Shown here: positions 8,930 to 18,510 of the stretch, in pieces
Numbering within the stretch: the stretch's first letter is position 1
How the letters are laid out: the number at the start of each line of letters is the position of its first letter
Assembly (NCBI GenBank): GCA_965197825.1
Contig: CBDANW010000002.1
Location: 558,001-622,000, forward strand
Direction: 5' to 3'
Origin: CBDANW01 sp965197825
GTDB lineage: Bacteria > Acidobacteriota > Vicinamibacteria > Marinacidobacterales > DATDRI01
Length of the DNA: 64,000 nucleotides
Notes under the pieces: generated by a model
The model's input: the letters and a program-made list of their open reading frames with translations, nothing else
Told to the model about the DNA's origin: nothing
The model's database searches: none
Made by a program: the position numbers and the translations under genes

Positions 8930-10615
8930 GTGAGTCGATCCGCGCGCCGTCCCCACAAACCGGTGGAGCCTGTCGAAATCGTCCCACTCGGTGGGCTGGG
9001 CGAGTTCGGACTAAATATGATGGCCATCGGGATGGGGGACACTTGTTTCATCGTGGACGTCGGGGTGATGTTTCCGGATAACGAGTTGTTGGGAGTCGAT
9101 CTCGTGATCCCCGATATGTCCTACGTTTTCAAGAACAAGGAGAGGATCAAGGCCGTCTTCCTCACCCATGGGCACGAGGACCATATCGGCGCCCTGCCCT
9201 ACTTGCTGGCAGAGCTCCAGGTGCCCGTTTACGGCAGTCGTCTGACACTGGGGATGTGCCGACACCGTTTGGAAGAGCACAAGCTGGCCGACAGCACGGA
9301 GCTCAATACGGTCGCACCCGGAGAGACCCAAACGCTAGGACCCTTTCAGATCCATTTCATTCGGGTCTCCCACAGCCTGGCGGACAGCATGGCTCTTGCC
9401 ATCGATACACCCCACGGTCGGATCATTCACACCGGTGACTTCAAGTTCGATCAGTCCCCGGTGGTGGGGGAGCCCATCGACATGCATCGCCTCGCCGCGT
9501 ACGGCGAACAGGGAGTGCTTGCGCTTCTCTCCGATTCCACCAACGCCGAAGTCGCGGGCCACACCGGCTCAGAGAAAGACGTCACTCCTGCCTTCGAGGA
9601 AATTATCAGTCGCACTCCCTTCCGGGTCTTCGTCGCTTGCTTCACCTCGAGCACCCACCGAATCCAATTGGCCATCGAGCTTGCGGCGAAATACGGGCGC
9701 AAAGTAGCTCTCCTCGGACGCAGCATGACCCAAAACGTTCGCACCGCCATCGATCTCGGCTACATTCGCGTTCCCGAGGGCGTTCTCATCAGGCCGGCGG
9801 AGATTCCGAAGACGCCGCGCGATAAGCTACTCGTTCTCACCGCCGGGAGCCAGGGCGAACCGTTCTCCGCTCTGTCTCAAGTTGCCATCGACAATCACAA
9901 GCACGCATCCATCGAGCCGGAGGACACCGTTGTGCTCTCCGCGCGAGTCATCCCCGGTAACGAGCGTGCGGTGTCGCGGGTCGTCAATCACCTTTACCGA
10001 CGAGAAGCGAACGTCATTCTCTCTTCGGAGGCAGCGGTGCACGTCTCCGGCCACGGAAGCGCCGAGGAGCTCAAGCTGATGTTGAACCTGGTGCGCCCGC
10101 GCTACTTCGTTCCCATTCATGGGGAGTGGAGACAGCTTGTTTCCCACGCCCGCATCGCCAAGGGCCTCGGTATCCCTTCGGAGCGCGTGCTCCTGGCGGA
10201 GGACGGCGACGTCATCACGTTCGATGCCGAGGGCGGTCGGATCGCGGGCAAGGAAGAAACCGGTCGAGTCTTCGTCGACGGGAGCGAGTTCGGGGATGTC
10301 GGGGACATCGTGCTACGCGATCGCCAGCATCTCTCCGAGGGCGGGATCGTGATCCCCGTCGTGTCGATCAACAAGCAAGACGGGCGCGTGGAAACGCCGC
10401 CCGAGATCATTACTCGCGGATTTCTCGCCGGCGAGGACGATGAGCTGCTCGACGAGGTGCGCGATCTCATCGTATCGACCGTCGAGAACTCCACGACCGA
10501 GGAAGTGGCTGACTGGGGTCTCATCAAGGAAAAGATTCAGACCGAGCTGTGGCGGTTCTTTCGCAAGCGGACCCAACGTCGTCCCATGATTCTTCCTGTC
10601 GTGATGGAGAGTTAG
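8930..10615 (+). CDS. rnj: Ribonuclease J
   Basis: This is a metallo-beta-lactamase/beta-CASP nuclease involved in mRNA decay and 5' end processing. The zinc-binding motif THGHEDHIGALPY is at residues 79-91, LLSDSTNAE follows, and the beta-CASP segments SSTHRIQ and HVSGHGSAEEL are present, then a C-terminal domain to residue 561. The start is GTG at 8930 directly before RSARRPHKP. It precedes uppP with a 106-base gap that contains a structured repeat. Confidence 0.93.
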   Translation: MSRSARRPHKPVEPVEIVPLGGLGEFGLNMMAIGMGDTCFIVDVGVMFPDNELLGVDLVIPDMSYVFKNKERIKAVFLTHGHEDHIGALPYLLAELQVPVYGSRLTLGMCRHRLEEHKLADSTELNTVAPGETQTLGPFQIHFIRVSHSLADSMALAIDTPHGRIIHTGDFKFDQSPVVGEPIDMHRLAAYGEQGVLALLSDSTNAEVAGHTGSEKDVTPAFEEIISRTPFRVFVACFTSSTHRIQLAIELAAKYGRKVALLGRSMTQNVRTAIDLGYIRVPEGVLIRPAEIPKTPRDKLLVLTAGSQGEPFSALSQVAIDNHKHASIEPEDTVVLSARVIPGNERAVSRVVNHLYRREANVILSSEAAVHVSGHGSAEELKLMLNLVRPRYFVPIHGEWRQLVSHARIAKGLGIPSERVLLAEDGDVITFDAEGGRIAGKEETGRVFVDGSEFGDVGDIVLRDRQHLSEGGIVIPVVSINKQDGRVETPPEIITRGFLAGEDDELLDEVRDLIVSTVENSTTEEVADWGLIKEKIQTELWRFFRKRTQRRPMILPVVMES

Positions 10616-10616
10616 C

Positions 10617-10720
10617 AGGCCCATGAAAAACGAGCCTGCGCGAGCGGAGCGAGCCCGGCCCGAATGGGCCGACGACAGGTTCCAGCCGTGGGGGTGGGGC
10701 CCCGCGGCACTGAGACACTA
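10617..10720 (+). repeat. Dispersed structured intergenic repeat, copy 1
   Basis: It directly follows the RNase J stop codon. Hairpin GCAGGC/GCCTGC (10617-10640) is followed by GCGAGCGGAGCGAGC and a second hairpin GGCC-CGAAT-GGGCC, and it ends in CTGAGACACTA. A related unit lies at 61577-61690, also right after a stop codon. There the second hairpin is GGCG-CGAAT-GCGCC, a compensatory change. No protein coding is seen. Confidence 0.7.
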
Positions 10721-10721
10721 A

Positions 10722-11522
10722 ATGCCGTTACACACCGCCATCTTGCTGGGGCTCATTCAGGGGCTGACCGAGTTCCTGCCCATCTCTAGCTCGGGCCACC
10801 TGGCGGTGGCACAGCACTTCCTCCCCGGCTTCAGCCAACCGGGCCTTCTTTTTGATATCGTATTGCATCTAGGAACCTTGTTAGCGGTGCTCATCTACTT
10901 CCGACGGGAGGTCGGCTTCATGCTGCGGGCTCTGGGCCCGGGCAATGGAGGCTCGACCTGGCGCCGGCTATGGATCCTGCTGTTTATCGGCACCGTCCCG
11001 GCGGTGTTGGCGGCACTGCTCTTGGGCGACCTGATCGAGGAGAGCTTTTCCGCGCTTTGGGTCGTGGCAGTGGGCTGGATTGCGACCGGGGTGCTCCTCT
11101 TGAGCTCCGCGCGGCTGACAATGAAAGAACGTGGCTTCGAAGACTTGAAAGCGACAGACGCCCTGGCGGTTGGTTTGTTTCAGAGCGCGGCTCTACTATC
11201 TGGCCTTTCGCGTTCGGGCTCCACGATCGTCGGAGGATTGCTGCGCGGTCTTTCTCATGATTCGGCTGCGCGCTTCTCGTTCTTGCTGTCCATCCCCGCC
11301 ATACTCGGGGCAGCGGTCTACGATCTCCCCCGGGTGAGCTTGCTCGAGGCCGAGGCGGTGGTTGGCTATGTGGCGGGCTTTGCCACCGCGTTTCTGGTTG
11401 GCTACATTTGTATTGGCGTCGTCCTGCGGCTTCTGGCGATCGGACGTTTCCATTTGTTCGGCTATTACTGCCTAACGGCGGGAGGAGCGGTTCTTGTCTA
11501 CATCACGTTCAATCTACCGTAA
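10722..11522 (+). CDS. uppP: Undecaprenyl-diphosphatase
   Basis: This integral membrane phosphatase recycles undecaprenyl pyrophosphate to the monophosphate carrier for cell-wall synthesis. The family motifs are GLTEFLPISSSGH (residues 14-26) and SGLSRSGSTI (about 165-175). Hydrophobic segments fill most of the 266 residues. The last 29 bases overlap the start of ftsK. Confidence 0.95.
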   Translation: MPLHTAILLGLIQGLTEFLPISSSGHLAVAQHFLPGFSQPGLLFDIVLHLGTLLAVLIYFRREVGFMLRALGPGNGGSTWRRLWILLFIGTVPAVLAALLLGDLIEESFSALWVVAVGWIATGVLLLSSARLTMKERGFEDLKATDALAVGLFQSAALLSGLSRSGSTIVGGLLRGLSHDSAARFSFLLSIPAILGAAVYDLPRVSLLEAEAVVGYVAGFATAFLVGYICIGVVLRLLAIGRFHLFGYYCLTAGGAVLVYITFNLP

Positions 11523-13746
11523 GAGCGAAGTCGATCGCTCCGCATACCGGGAGCGACTTTCCGAGGTCGCGGGCGTCTGCTTGCTCGCTCTTTCTCTGAT
11601 GGTGGCGGTCGGCCTTCTGTCTTACTCGCCGGATGATCCCTCCTGGTACTTCAAGGAGACCTCCCGACTCACAACGGAGAACCTCATCGGGCCAGCCGGC
11701 GCCTTCTTCTCCGAGGCTCTTCTTCAGCTCCTGGGATTGGCAGCCTATAGTGTAGCCATTTTTCTCGGTGTCGCGGGCTGGAGTCGTTTCTGGTGCCACA
11801 AGCACGAAGCCAGCTGGTCGAAGAATTTCGGCCTGGTGAGCATGGTATTGAGTCTCTCCGGTCTTCTGGCCCTTTCGCTCCAAGAGGTGCCTTTCAAAGG
11901 AGCCATCCTTCCTGCTGGGGGAGCCGTTGGCCATCTCCTCGCGGTGTACCTCTCCTCGGCCGTCGGAGAAGCCGGGGCGTTCATCCTTCTCGTGACAACG
12001 CTCTTCGCCGCCATCATGGTCGCCACGCGTTGGTCGTTGAGCTCGGCAGTCAAGGTCGTCACGACTTGGCAGCACGCCAAGAGCGCCGAGCTCATCACCG
12101 CGTTCAGTCATTTTCGCGAGAGCCGGCGTAAAGTAAATCTCCGCAAGCGCGTCGTGAAAAAGCACGCCAAACAGGCCATGGAAATCGCGAACGACAAGAC
12201 CTCACCGCAAGATGACCCGGTGGCGAAAGCCGAGCAAACCAAGGCCAAGCCGAGCCGACAAGAGATGCTGCCCTTCACTCCCAAGAAGGGCCGCTGGACG
12301 ATGCCGCCCTTCACGATCCTGGAATCCCGTCCGGAAGAGGTCAAGCTCGACGACAAAGAGTTGATGGAGAGAGCCAAGCTCCTTCAGCAACGTTGCCAGG
12401 AGTTTGCGGTCGAGGGACAGGTTCTCCAAATCCATCCCGGCCCGGTGGTCACGACGTTCGAGTTCAAACCCGATGCCGGGATCAAGTACAACAAGATCAC
12501 CGCGCTCGCGGAAGACCTGTGTCTAGCCCTACAGGCCGAATCGGTACGCATCGACCGCATCTCCGGCAAATCGACGGTCGGTATCGAGATCCCCAACCCG
12601 AATCGGGAAGTGATCGGGCTGAGAGAGCTTCTGGAATCCGAACCTTTTCAATCGAGCTCATCCCGGCTCACGGTGGCGCTAGGGAAAGGCATCGACGGGG
12701 CAACCAACGTCAGCGATCTCACCCGCATGCCCCATCTTTTGATCGCCGGAGCGACGGGCAGCGGCAAGTCCGTTCTGCTGAACAGCATGATCTGCTCCGT
12801 GCTCTATAAATCGAGCCCTGACGAGGTGAAGCTGATCCTGATCGATCCCAAGCGCCTAGAGCTCGGCGCCTATCAGGACATCCCGCATCTGCTCACCCCG
12901 GTGGTCACGGAGCCCAAGCAGGCGAGCGATGTCCTCAAGTGGGCCGTCTTCGAGATGGAGAATCGCATCAAGATGCTGGCCTCGGAAGGCGTCCGGAATA
13001 TCGAGCAGTACAACAACATTTTACGCGGCGCGATCGAGGCCGGAGAGAAGAGAGAAGACCAGGACGGCGAGCCTCTCCGCCCCATGCCGTACATCCTTGT
13101 GATCATTGATGAGCTGGCCGATCTCATGATCGTATCTTCTTCGGACGTAGAGGATTCCATTACGCGGCTCGCTCAGATGGCACGGGCTGTCGGCGTGCAC
13201 CTGGTCTTGGCAACGCAGCGGCCTTCCGTCGACGTCATCACCGGGATCATCAAAGCCAACTTCCCTTCCCGCATCGCCTTTCGCATGCCATCGCGCGTGG
13301 ACTCGCGGACGATTCTCGATGCGAACGGCGCCGAGCAGCTCCTCGGCAAGGGCGACATGCTTTTCCTCCCCCCCGCCTCGGCGCGCCTCACGCGTCTCCA
13401 TGCGCCGTTCGTCACCGAGGCCGAGGTCGGGAGGCTGGTGTCCTTTTGGAGAAAGGCGGGCAAGCCCGAATACAATTTCTCCATATTGCAGGAACAGGAA
13501 AGGGCAGATCTGGGTGGCAACCAGAGGGACGAGCTCTTCGACCGAGCGGCGAGGCTCGTCGTGGAATCGGGCGTCGCCTCGGTCTCTCATCTACAACGAA
13601 GGCTTCGTCTCGGCTACAGCCGGGCGGCCCGGATCGTCGACATGCTCGAAGCAGATGGTATCGTCGGCCCCCCGGAGGGGTCTAAGGCGCGCGAGGTTCT
13701 TGTTGCGAAGGATTATTTTGAAGAGGTGGACCAACAACTCCGTTAG
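11494..13746 (+). CDS. ftsK: DNA translocase FtsK
   Basis: This septum-anchored DNA pump moves chromosome ends through the closing division site. The N-terminus has about four membrane segments (residues 28-180) followed by a basic, charged linker of about 90 residues. The motor has Walker A GATGSGKS at 419-426 and Walker B-like YILVIIDELADLM. The C-terminal gamma winged helix (LRLGYSRAARIVDMLE) normally reads the KOPS orientation sequences. The TTG start at 11494 lies inside uppP and is preceded by GGAGGAG at 11481-11487, which decides the start. The amidase gene starts inside its 3' end. Confidence 0.95.
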   Translation: MSTSRSIYRKSEVDRSAYRERLSEVAGVCLLALSLMVAVGLLSYSPDDPSWYFKETSRLTTENLIGPAGAFFSEALLQLLGLAAYSVAIFLGVAGWSRFWCHKHEASWSKNFGLVSMVLSLSGLLALSLQEVPFKGAILPAGGAVGHLLAVYLSSAVGEAGAFILLVTTLFAAIMVATRWSLSSAVKVVTTWQHAKSAELITAFSHFRESRRKVNLRKRVVKKHAKQAMEIANDKTSPQDDPVAKAEQTKAKPSRQEMLPFTPKKGRWTMPPFTILESRPEEVKLDDKELMERAKLLQQRCQEFAVEGQVLQIHPGPVVTTFEFKPDAGIKYNKITALAEDLCLALQAESVRIDRISGKSTVGIEIPNPNREVIGLRELLESEPFQSSSSRLTVALGKGIDGATNVSDLTRMPHLLIAGATGSGKSVLLNSMICSVLYKSSPDEVKLILIDPKRLELGAYQDIPHLLTPVVTEPKQASDVLKWAVFEMENRIKMLASEGVRNIEQYNNILRGAIEAGEKREDQDGEPLRPMPYILVIIDELADLMIVSSSDVEDSITRLAQMARAVGVHLVLATQRPSVDVITGIIKANFPSRIAFRMPSRVDSRTILDANGAEQLLGKGDMLFLPPASARLTRLHAPFVTEAEVGRLVSFWRKAGKPEYNFSILQEQERADLGGNQRDELFDRAARLVVESGVASVSHLQRRLRLGYSRAARIVDMLEADGIVGPPEGSKAREVLVAKDYFEEVDQQLR

Positions 13747-15583
13747 CCGGCCTCTGCTCCTCGCCGGTGGAACGGTCTTGCTGTTCTCACTCGGCGCTCC
13801 AGCGGTGCCGGCTCAGGCAGCCCAGAAGTCTGTGCAAACGCTTTACGAGGAAGCACTCGCCGCCGAAAAACGACTAGACTCGTCGAAAGATCTCCAGGCC
13901 AAGAAAGATTCGTGGCTCAAGGTCGCGCGCCAGTATCACCTGGTCGTCCTGAACCACCCCCGTAGCGGCTATTGCGACGACGCCCTCTACCAAGAGGGTC
14001 GGCTCTACCAAAAGGCCGGCGTCCGCTTCCGCGACCGGGATGCGATTCGCCGCGCCTTGGACGCGTACCACCTCATTCTCAACGGCTACCCAGCGAGCAA
14101 ATGGTGTCCCGCGGCCCGACTGGCGCGCGCCGATCTCAACCTAAACTACCTTTCGAACGAAAAGGCCGCGCGCGCGGAAATCGCCGACCTTCTCGAAAAC
14201 TGGCCCAAGAGCACGGAAGCCGCCGAGGCCCGGGGCATCCTCCGGGACCTCGACCGCCCCCCTCCCCCCGTCGCCGCATCGACGACACGCACTTCCGACG
14301 GCCGCGTCGACGTGCGTAACGTTCGGCAATGGAGCGGGAAAGAGTACACGCGCATCGTCATCGACACCGCGCGGGAAGTCGAGTTTCGCCGTGGACGCCT
14401 CACGCAACCGGACCGCATCTATTTCGACCTCCTCAATACGCGCCTTTCGGAGAGCCTGGCCAACCAAACCTTCCCCGTCGGCGACGGATTTCTGAAACAG
14501 ATCCGGGTCGGACAGAACAAACCCGACGTCGTGCGGGTGGTGCTGGACTTCGAGAGCATCAGCCGCTACAACGTTTTCTCCTTGCCGGATCCGCATCGGC
14601 TCGTCGTGGACATCCTCGGGATCAAGCCCGATCCGACCCCGGCGGCTTCATCTTCTGAAAGCCCCAACGACGCGCCCGCCGACACGACGCCCCGGCCCCC
14701 AACACCGGCTCCGACCGCGGCGGCTGCCGAGGTTTCGGCGGATCCGCAGCCGCAGCCTGTCTCCGCCGATTTGAATCCCCCGCGCGATATCGAGCTCCCC
14801 CTCCCCGCCGAGCCCACGTCCGACGGGCGCTTCCCTCTTTCACGTCAGCTCGGGCTCGAAGCGCGGCGAGTGATCATCGATCCCGGTCACGGCGGGCACG
14901 ATCCGGGCGCCATGACTCGCGATGGGCTTCGCGAAAAAGATTTGGTCCTCGATATTTCGCGGCGTGTCGCCAAGTTCCTGGAAGCAGAGGACAGCTATGA
15001 AGTCATCCTGACGCGCAACACGGATGTCTTCATTCCGCTCGAAGAAAGAACGGCCATCGCCAATTCTAGAGGGGCGGACCTCTTCGTTTCCATCCACGCC
15101 AATTCCAGCAGAAATCGGCGTGCGCGTGGACTAGAAACCTACTACCTCAACCTCGCCACGTCTCCCGAGGCGGAGAGAACCGCGGCGCGGGAGAATGCGG
15201 TGAGCACGCGACGCATGACGGAGCTTCAGGATCTCCTAAGCCGGATCATGAACAACAGCAAGATCGCCGAATCGAGAGAGTTCGCGCATCACGTTCACGG
15301 TTCCATGGTGAAGCGCGCCGTCGAGTCGGACAGCCACTCGCGCGATTTGGGAGTCAAGACGGCACCCTTCTACGTCTTGCTAGGGGCGAACATGCCGAGC
15401 GTGCTTCTCGAGGTTTCCTTCCTGTCCAACCCCGACGATGCAAAGCTTCTCTCCTCGGGTGACTTCCGCCACAAGATCGCGCAATCCATCGTGGATGGGA
15501 TCAAGAGCTACACCACGTCGCTGAAGGGCGTGGCCCATGTTTCGGCTTCTCCGGCGGGTCGCGACGGCGACGGGGGTCGGTGA
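13718..15583 (+). CDS. N-acetylmuramoyl-L-alanine amidase with TPR-like and AMIN domains
   Basis: This is a periplasmic zinc amidase that cleaves the peptide from glycan in peptidoglycan, likely at division. I start it at TTG 13718, inside the end of ftsK, because a signal peptide follows at once (KRW..., then LLLAGGTVLLFSLGAP). The longer open frame to 13319 is only a shadow of ftsK. Residues 33-150 look TPR-like. AMIN is at about 196-300, followed by a Pro/Ala-rich linker. Amidase_3 runs from about 385 with VIIDPGHGGHD, Glu in GLREKDL, FVSIHAN and LLEVSFLSN. Overlap with ftsK suggests coupled expression of two septal proteins. Confidence 0.9.
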   Translation: MKRWTNNSVSRPLLLAGGTVLLFSLGAPAVPAQAAQKSVQTLYEEALAAEKRLDSSKDLQAKKDSWLKVARQYHLVVLNHPRSGYCDDALYQEGRLYQKAGVRFRDRDAIRRALDAYHLILNGYPASKWCPAARLARADLNLNYLSNEKAARAEIADLLENWPKSTEAAEARGILRDLDRPPPPVAASTTRTSDGRVDVRNVRQWSGKEYTRIVIDTAREVEFRRGRLTQPDRIYFDLLNTRLSESLANQTFPVGDGFLKQIRVGQNKPDVVRVVLDFESISRYNVFSLPDPHRLVVDILGIKPDPTPAASSSESPNDAPADTTPRPPTPAPTAAAAEVSADPQPQPVSADLNPPRDIELPLPAEPTSDGRFPLSRQLGLEARRVIIDPGHGGHDPGAMTRDGLREKDLVLDISRRVAKFLEAEDSYEVILTRNTDVFIPLEERTAIANSRGADLFVSIHANSSRNRRARGLETYYLNLATSPEAERTAARENAVSTRRMTELQDLLSRIMNNSKIAESREFAHHVHGSMVKRAVESDSHSRDLGVKTAPFYVLLGANMPSVLLEVSFLSNPDDAKLLSSGDFRHKIAQSIVDGIKSYTTSLKGVAHVSASPAGRDGDGGR

Positions 15584-15634
15584 GATTAGCCGAGATTGTT
15601 TGACGACCCCTTGGGCTGGCGGTAGCATGGCTAC

Positions 15635-15946
15635 ATGACCGTCCTGAACACCCTGTTCGTGAACATTTACGTCTGGCTGCTCTGGATTCAGCAACAAGGA
15701 CCGGGACAGGGCATCACCTTCGTCGACCTGAACAAGGGCGATCCACAACCCTCCTTCTTCGCCTTCATCCTGATCACGTTCAAGTTCATCGGGATTGCAG
15801 TGCTCGTCGCGGCGGCGATCGGAGCGGCCGGGGGTCTCATTCGAATCTGGATTCGTCGAAGATTCCCAGGTAACCGGCTGAACGGGGTGGATGTCGAGGT
15901 CTTGACCTTCCTCCACCTCAACGAGCATTCCGAAACGGATCGCTAG
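15635..15946 (+). CDS. Small membrane protein of unknown function
   Basis: The 103 residues contain a hydrophobic N-terminus (FVNIYVWLLWIQQ) and a strong membrane span near residues 45-70 (FILITFKFIGIAVLVAAAIGA, given here as two parts FILITFKFIG and IAVLVAAAIGA). A basic RIWIRRRF stretch and a polar tail follow. Nothing identifies a family. It follows the amidase by 51 bases on the same strand and may be part of that transcript. Confidence 0.6.
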   Translation: MTVLNTLFVNIYVWLLWIQQQGPGQGITFVDLNKGDPQPSFFAFILITFKFIGIAVLVAAAIGAAGGLIRIWIRRRFPGNRLNGVDVEVLTFLHLNEHSETDR

Positions 15947-16151
15947 TCGGTTTCTCGCCAGGCGACAAGACAGAGCAACGCCCTCCCTAGCCAGATGTTA
16001 CTTTTGGTTACTATCGGTCCAGAACGGGTAACCTTTCTATCCACTCTGCTCAACTTTCGGCCGTCATTCGACCGCCGAGCTTCACGCATCAGTTATCCGA
16101 GGCCTCTAGGGTATGGTGCGGTCCCATGAAGCTTGCGGTGCCCTGAAAGTA

Positions 16152-16173
16152 AGTATATACTTTTAGTATATAC
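16152..16173. promoter_or_regulatory. Probable VapB operator: two copies of palindrome GTATATAC
   Basis: GTATATAC occurs at 16153-16160 and 16166-16173, each a perfect 8-bp palindrome, spaced 13 bases start to start (just over one helical turn). They lie 29 bases upstream of the vapB ATG, where autoregulatory VapBC sites usually are. A Shine-Dalgarno CGGAGG follows at 16185-16190. Confidence 0.6.
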
Positions 16174-16201
16174 ACATTGCTAAACGGAGGCACGCAACCC
16201 G

Positions 16202-16441
16202 ATGTCGGATAAGGCGAAACTCTTCAAGAGTGGCGGCAGCCAAGCCGTGCGATTGCCGAAGGGTTATCGCTTCGAAGGCGAGGAAGAGGTCCTGATCTAC
16301 CGAAACGGCTCGAGAGTGATTTTGGAGCCCCAACGACGAAAGTGGAGTCGTGAGTTTCTAGAGGTAGCGGGAGCGGCGCTGGATTTTCCGTACCCTGCTG
16401 AGCCAGCCGAAGCCGAGCCGGTCGCGGACTTCGATCGGTGA
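16202..16441 (+). CDS. vapB: VapB-type antitoxin (AbrB/SpoVT fold)
   Basis: The 79-residue protein has the N-terminal AbrB-like DNA-binding strand pattern KLFKSGGSQAVRLPKGYRF, typical of VapB antitoxins. A variable acidic tail (AEPAEAEPVADFD) should wrap the toxin. The stop overlaps the start of vapC in GTGA at 16438-16441, giving translational coupling. Two GTATATAC palindromes upstream are likely its own binding sites. Confidence 0.9.
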   Translation: MSDKAKLFKSGGSQAVRLPKGYRFEGEEEVLIYRNGSRVILEPQRRKWSREFLEVAGAALDFPYPAEPAEAEPVADFDR

Positions 16442-16839
16442 AATACCTACTCGACAGCAACGTCTGCGTGGACTATTTGACTGGGAGGCATCCGCCGGTC
16501 ACAGCCCGCATCCAAAGTCTTTTGCCTGAAGACCTGTGCCTCAGCTCCATCGTCGTTGCCGAGCTTCGCTACGGAGCGGATAAGAGTGCGCGACCGCGCC
16601 GAAACCACGATTTACTCGATGTGATGACTAACGAAATGCCTTGTCGTGATTTCGACTCAAGAGCGGCTTCCATCTACGGAAAGGTCAGAGCTGCGCTGGA
16701 GAAAAAAGGTGAACCCATCGGCCCCAACGATATGCTCATCGCCGCTCATGCTCTATCGCTGGGCCTCATTTTGGTCAGCGACAACATTCGAGAGTTCGGC
16801 AGAGTCAAGGGACTCAAGTTGGACAACTGGAGGAAATGA
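16438..16839 (+). CDS. vapC: VapC-type toxin, PIN-domain ribonuclease
   Basis: This is a 133-residue PIN domain with the conserved acids in place: LLDSNVCVDYL near the start, VVAELRYGA in the middle, and PNDMLIAAHALSLGLILVSDN near the end. VapC toxins cut tRNA or rRNA when free of antitoxin. The start is GTG at 16438, overlapping the vapB stop. All key residues are present, so the module looks functional, although it sits at the edge of a decaying region. Confidence 0.9.
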   Translation: MKYLLDSNVCVDYLTGRHPPVTARIQSLLPEDLCLSSIVVAELRYGADKSARPRRNHDLLDVMTNEMPCRDFDSRAASIYGKVRAALEKKGEPIGPNDMLIAAHALSLGLILVSDNIREFGRVKGLKLDNWRK

Positions 16840-16909
16840 AACCCGCTGACAGAGTTTGCCCTGAGGATCTTCCTGCCATACGATGTCGACTTTACGACTG
16901 GAAAAAACG

Positions 16910-18239
16910 ATGCCTCTCACGGCCGGCGAGAAGCTTGGATCCTACGAGATCCTCTCCCCTTTGGGTGCGGGTGGCATGGGCGAAGTCTACTGCGCGCGGG
17001 ACAGCAAGCTCGGGCGCGAAGTCGCGATCAAAGTCCTTCCTGAAGAGTTCACGCAACACCCTCAAAAGCTGGCCCGCTTCGAGCGGGAAGCGAGGCTTCT
17101 CGCGGCACTGAACCATCCCGGAATCGCGACGCTCTATGGAGTCGAGGAGTCTGAAGGCAAGCCCTTCCTCGTCATGGAGCTTGTCGAGGGGGAAACCCTC
17201 GCCGAGTGGATTGCCCGCGGGCCGCTCCCCGTGACTGAGGCCCTCACCCTCTCCCAACAAATCGCCGAGGCAGTGGAAGCCGCGCACGAAAAGGGCGTCA
17301 TCCATCGAGACCTGAAGCCAGCCAACATCAAGGTCGACCCCGAAGGACAAGTGAAAGTCCTCGATTTCGGCTTAGCGAAAGCGTTCGCCGACGAAGTACC
17401 GGAGAGCGAACTCTCGCAGTCCCCCACCCTTAGCCGGGACGCGATCCGGGCGGGCGTCATTCTCTGGACGGCTGCCTACATGAGCCCGGAGCAAGCGAAA
17501 GGCAAGACGGTCGATAAACGCACCGACATCTTCTCTTTCGGCGTCGTGTTTTACGAGATGCTGACGGGTAAACAATTGCACAAAGGGGATTCGGTGTCGG
17601 AGACACTGGCCTCCGTCATCAAGGAAACGCCCTCGTTCGACCGCCTGCTCTTCCGAGACCCCGCCGACGATTCGAAATCTTCTGCGGCGTTGCCTCGAAA
17701 AGGATCGGCGGCAGCGGCTGCAACACATCGGAGAAGCGCGCATTGCCATCGAGCACGCAGACACCGGTTCCGGCGAGCCGATCCCCGAAGCGAGGCGCAA
17801 GAGCCGCGAGCGGATCCTGTCCGCGGTGGCGGCGATCGCCGTCGTCATTGCAGCGCTGGGATGGGGCGCTTTCGCGTATTTCCGGAGCGCGCCGTCCGAC
17901 ACGCCCCCGACACGCTTCGTCATGTACCCACCAGACGGCAGGACCTTTGCACCCGGGGGCCGAGCCGCACAAGGGGGTGTCAATCCGATCGCCGTTTCGC
18001 CGGACGGACGCCGAGTGGCCTTCGTTGCCGCGAATGCTCAAGGCCAAAACGGTCTCTGGGTTCGGCCACTCGATTCGCTGAATCCGGTGCCCTTGAGGGG
18101 GACTGAAGACGCGTGGTCACCGTTTAACGACATCTGGATCTTGGATTTCGCCCGCGAGACGCTGAGAAGGAAGGTGGTGCGGGCGACGAGAGGGCTGCTG
18201 CGGAACTCATCCTCGTCCAGAACTGGCTCGAAGAGCTGA
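16910..18239 (+). pseudogene. Serine/threonine protein kinase with sensor domain, frameshifted and internally deleted
   Basis: The ATG at 16910 opens a kinase domain nearly identical at its start to the one at 1946, with GAGGMGEV, HRDLKP, DFG and SPEQAK. Near 17640-17650 an extra base shifts the frame. The expected text (LLRRCLEKDRRQRLQHIGEA) continues in another frame to a membrane span (AVAAIAVVIAALGWGAF) and the start of a TolB-like propeller (ISPDGR-type repeats: VSPDGRRVAFVA). The propeller then jumps to a final DIWILDFARE, so most blades are deleted. A second change near 18120 ends the frame. It is a decayed receptor kinase. Confidence 0.85.
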
Positions 18240-18510
18240 AGCGTCTCGTCCCGAGGAACTGACTGATCGCACTCGAAAAAAATCGAAAAAACAACTTGAC
18301 AGGTTTCGGGAGCCTGTTTTGAAAAGCGACCAGGCATCGGTGTAGATACCTTCCAGAAACGTGGACAGCCCGACTCTCCCGTACTTTCTCAAGAATTTGT
18401 TCACTTTCTTCGTTTTGATCCATTTTCTTTCGTCTGACGGCGGATCAGGAGCAAGAAAATCGACTTGATATATTAGAAGAAGCAAGAATTGAAAGAGGGG
18501 GCAGCAAGCC
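18240..18510. other. Gene-free spacer with AT-rich promoter-like sequence
   Basis: No recognisable coding sequence is seen. A TTGACA at about 18295 and a TTGATATATTAG stretch at about 18465 are promoter-like, and GAGGGGG lies just before the ATG at 18511. The spacer separates the decayed kinase from the decayed HNH gene. Confidence 0.4.

Noticed and set aside
13319..13717. N-terminal extension of the amidase over ftsK
   Set aside because: The extension is Arg/Ser-rich shadow text; a signal peptide starts only after the TTG at 13718.
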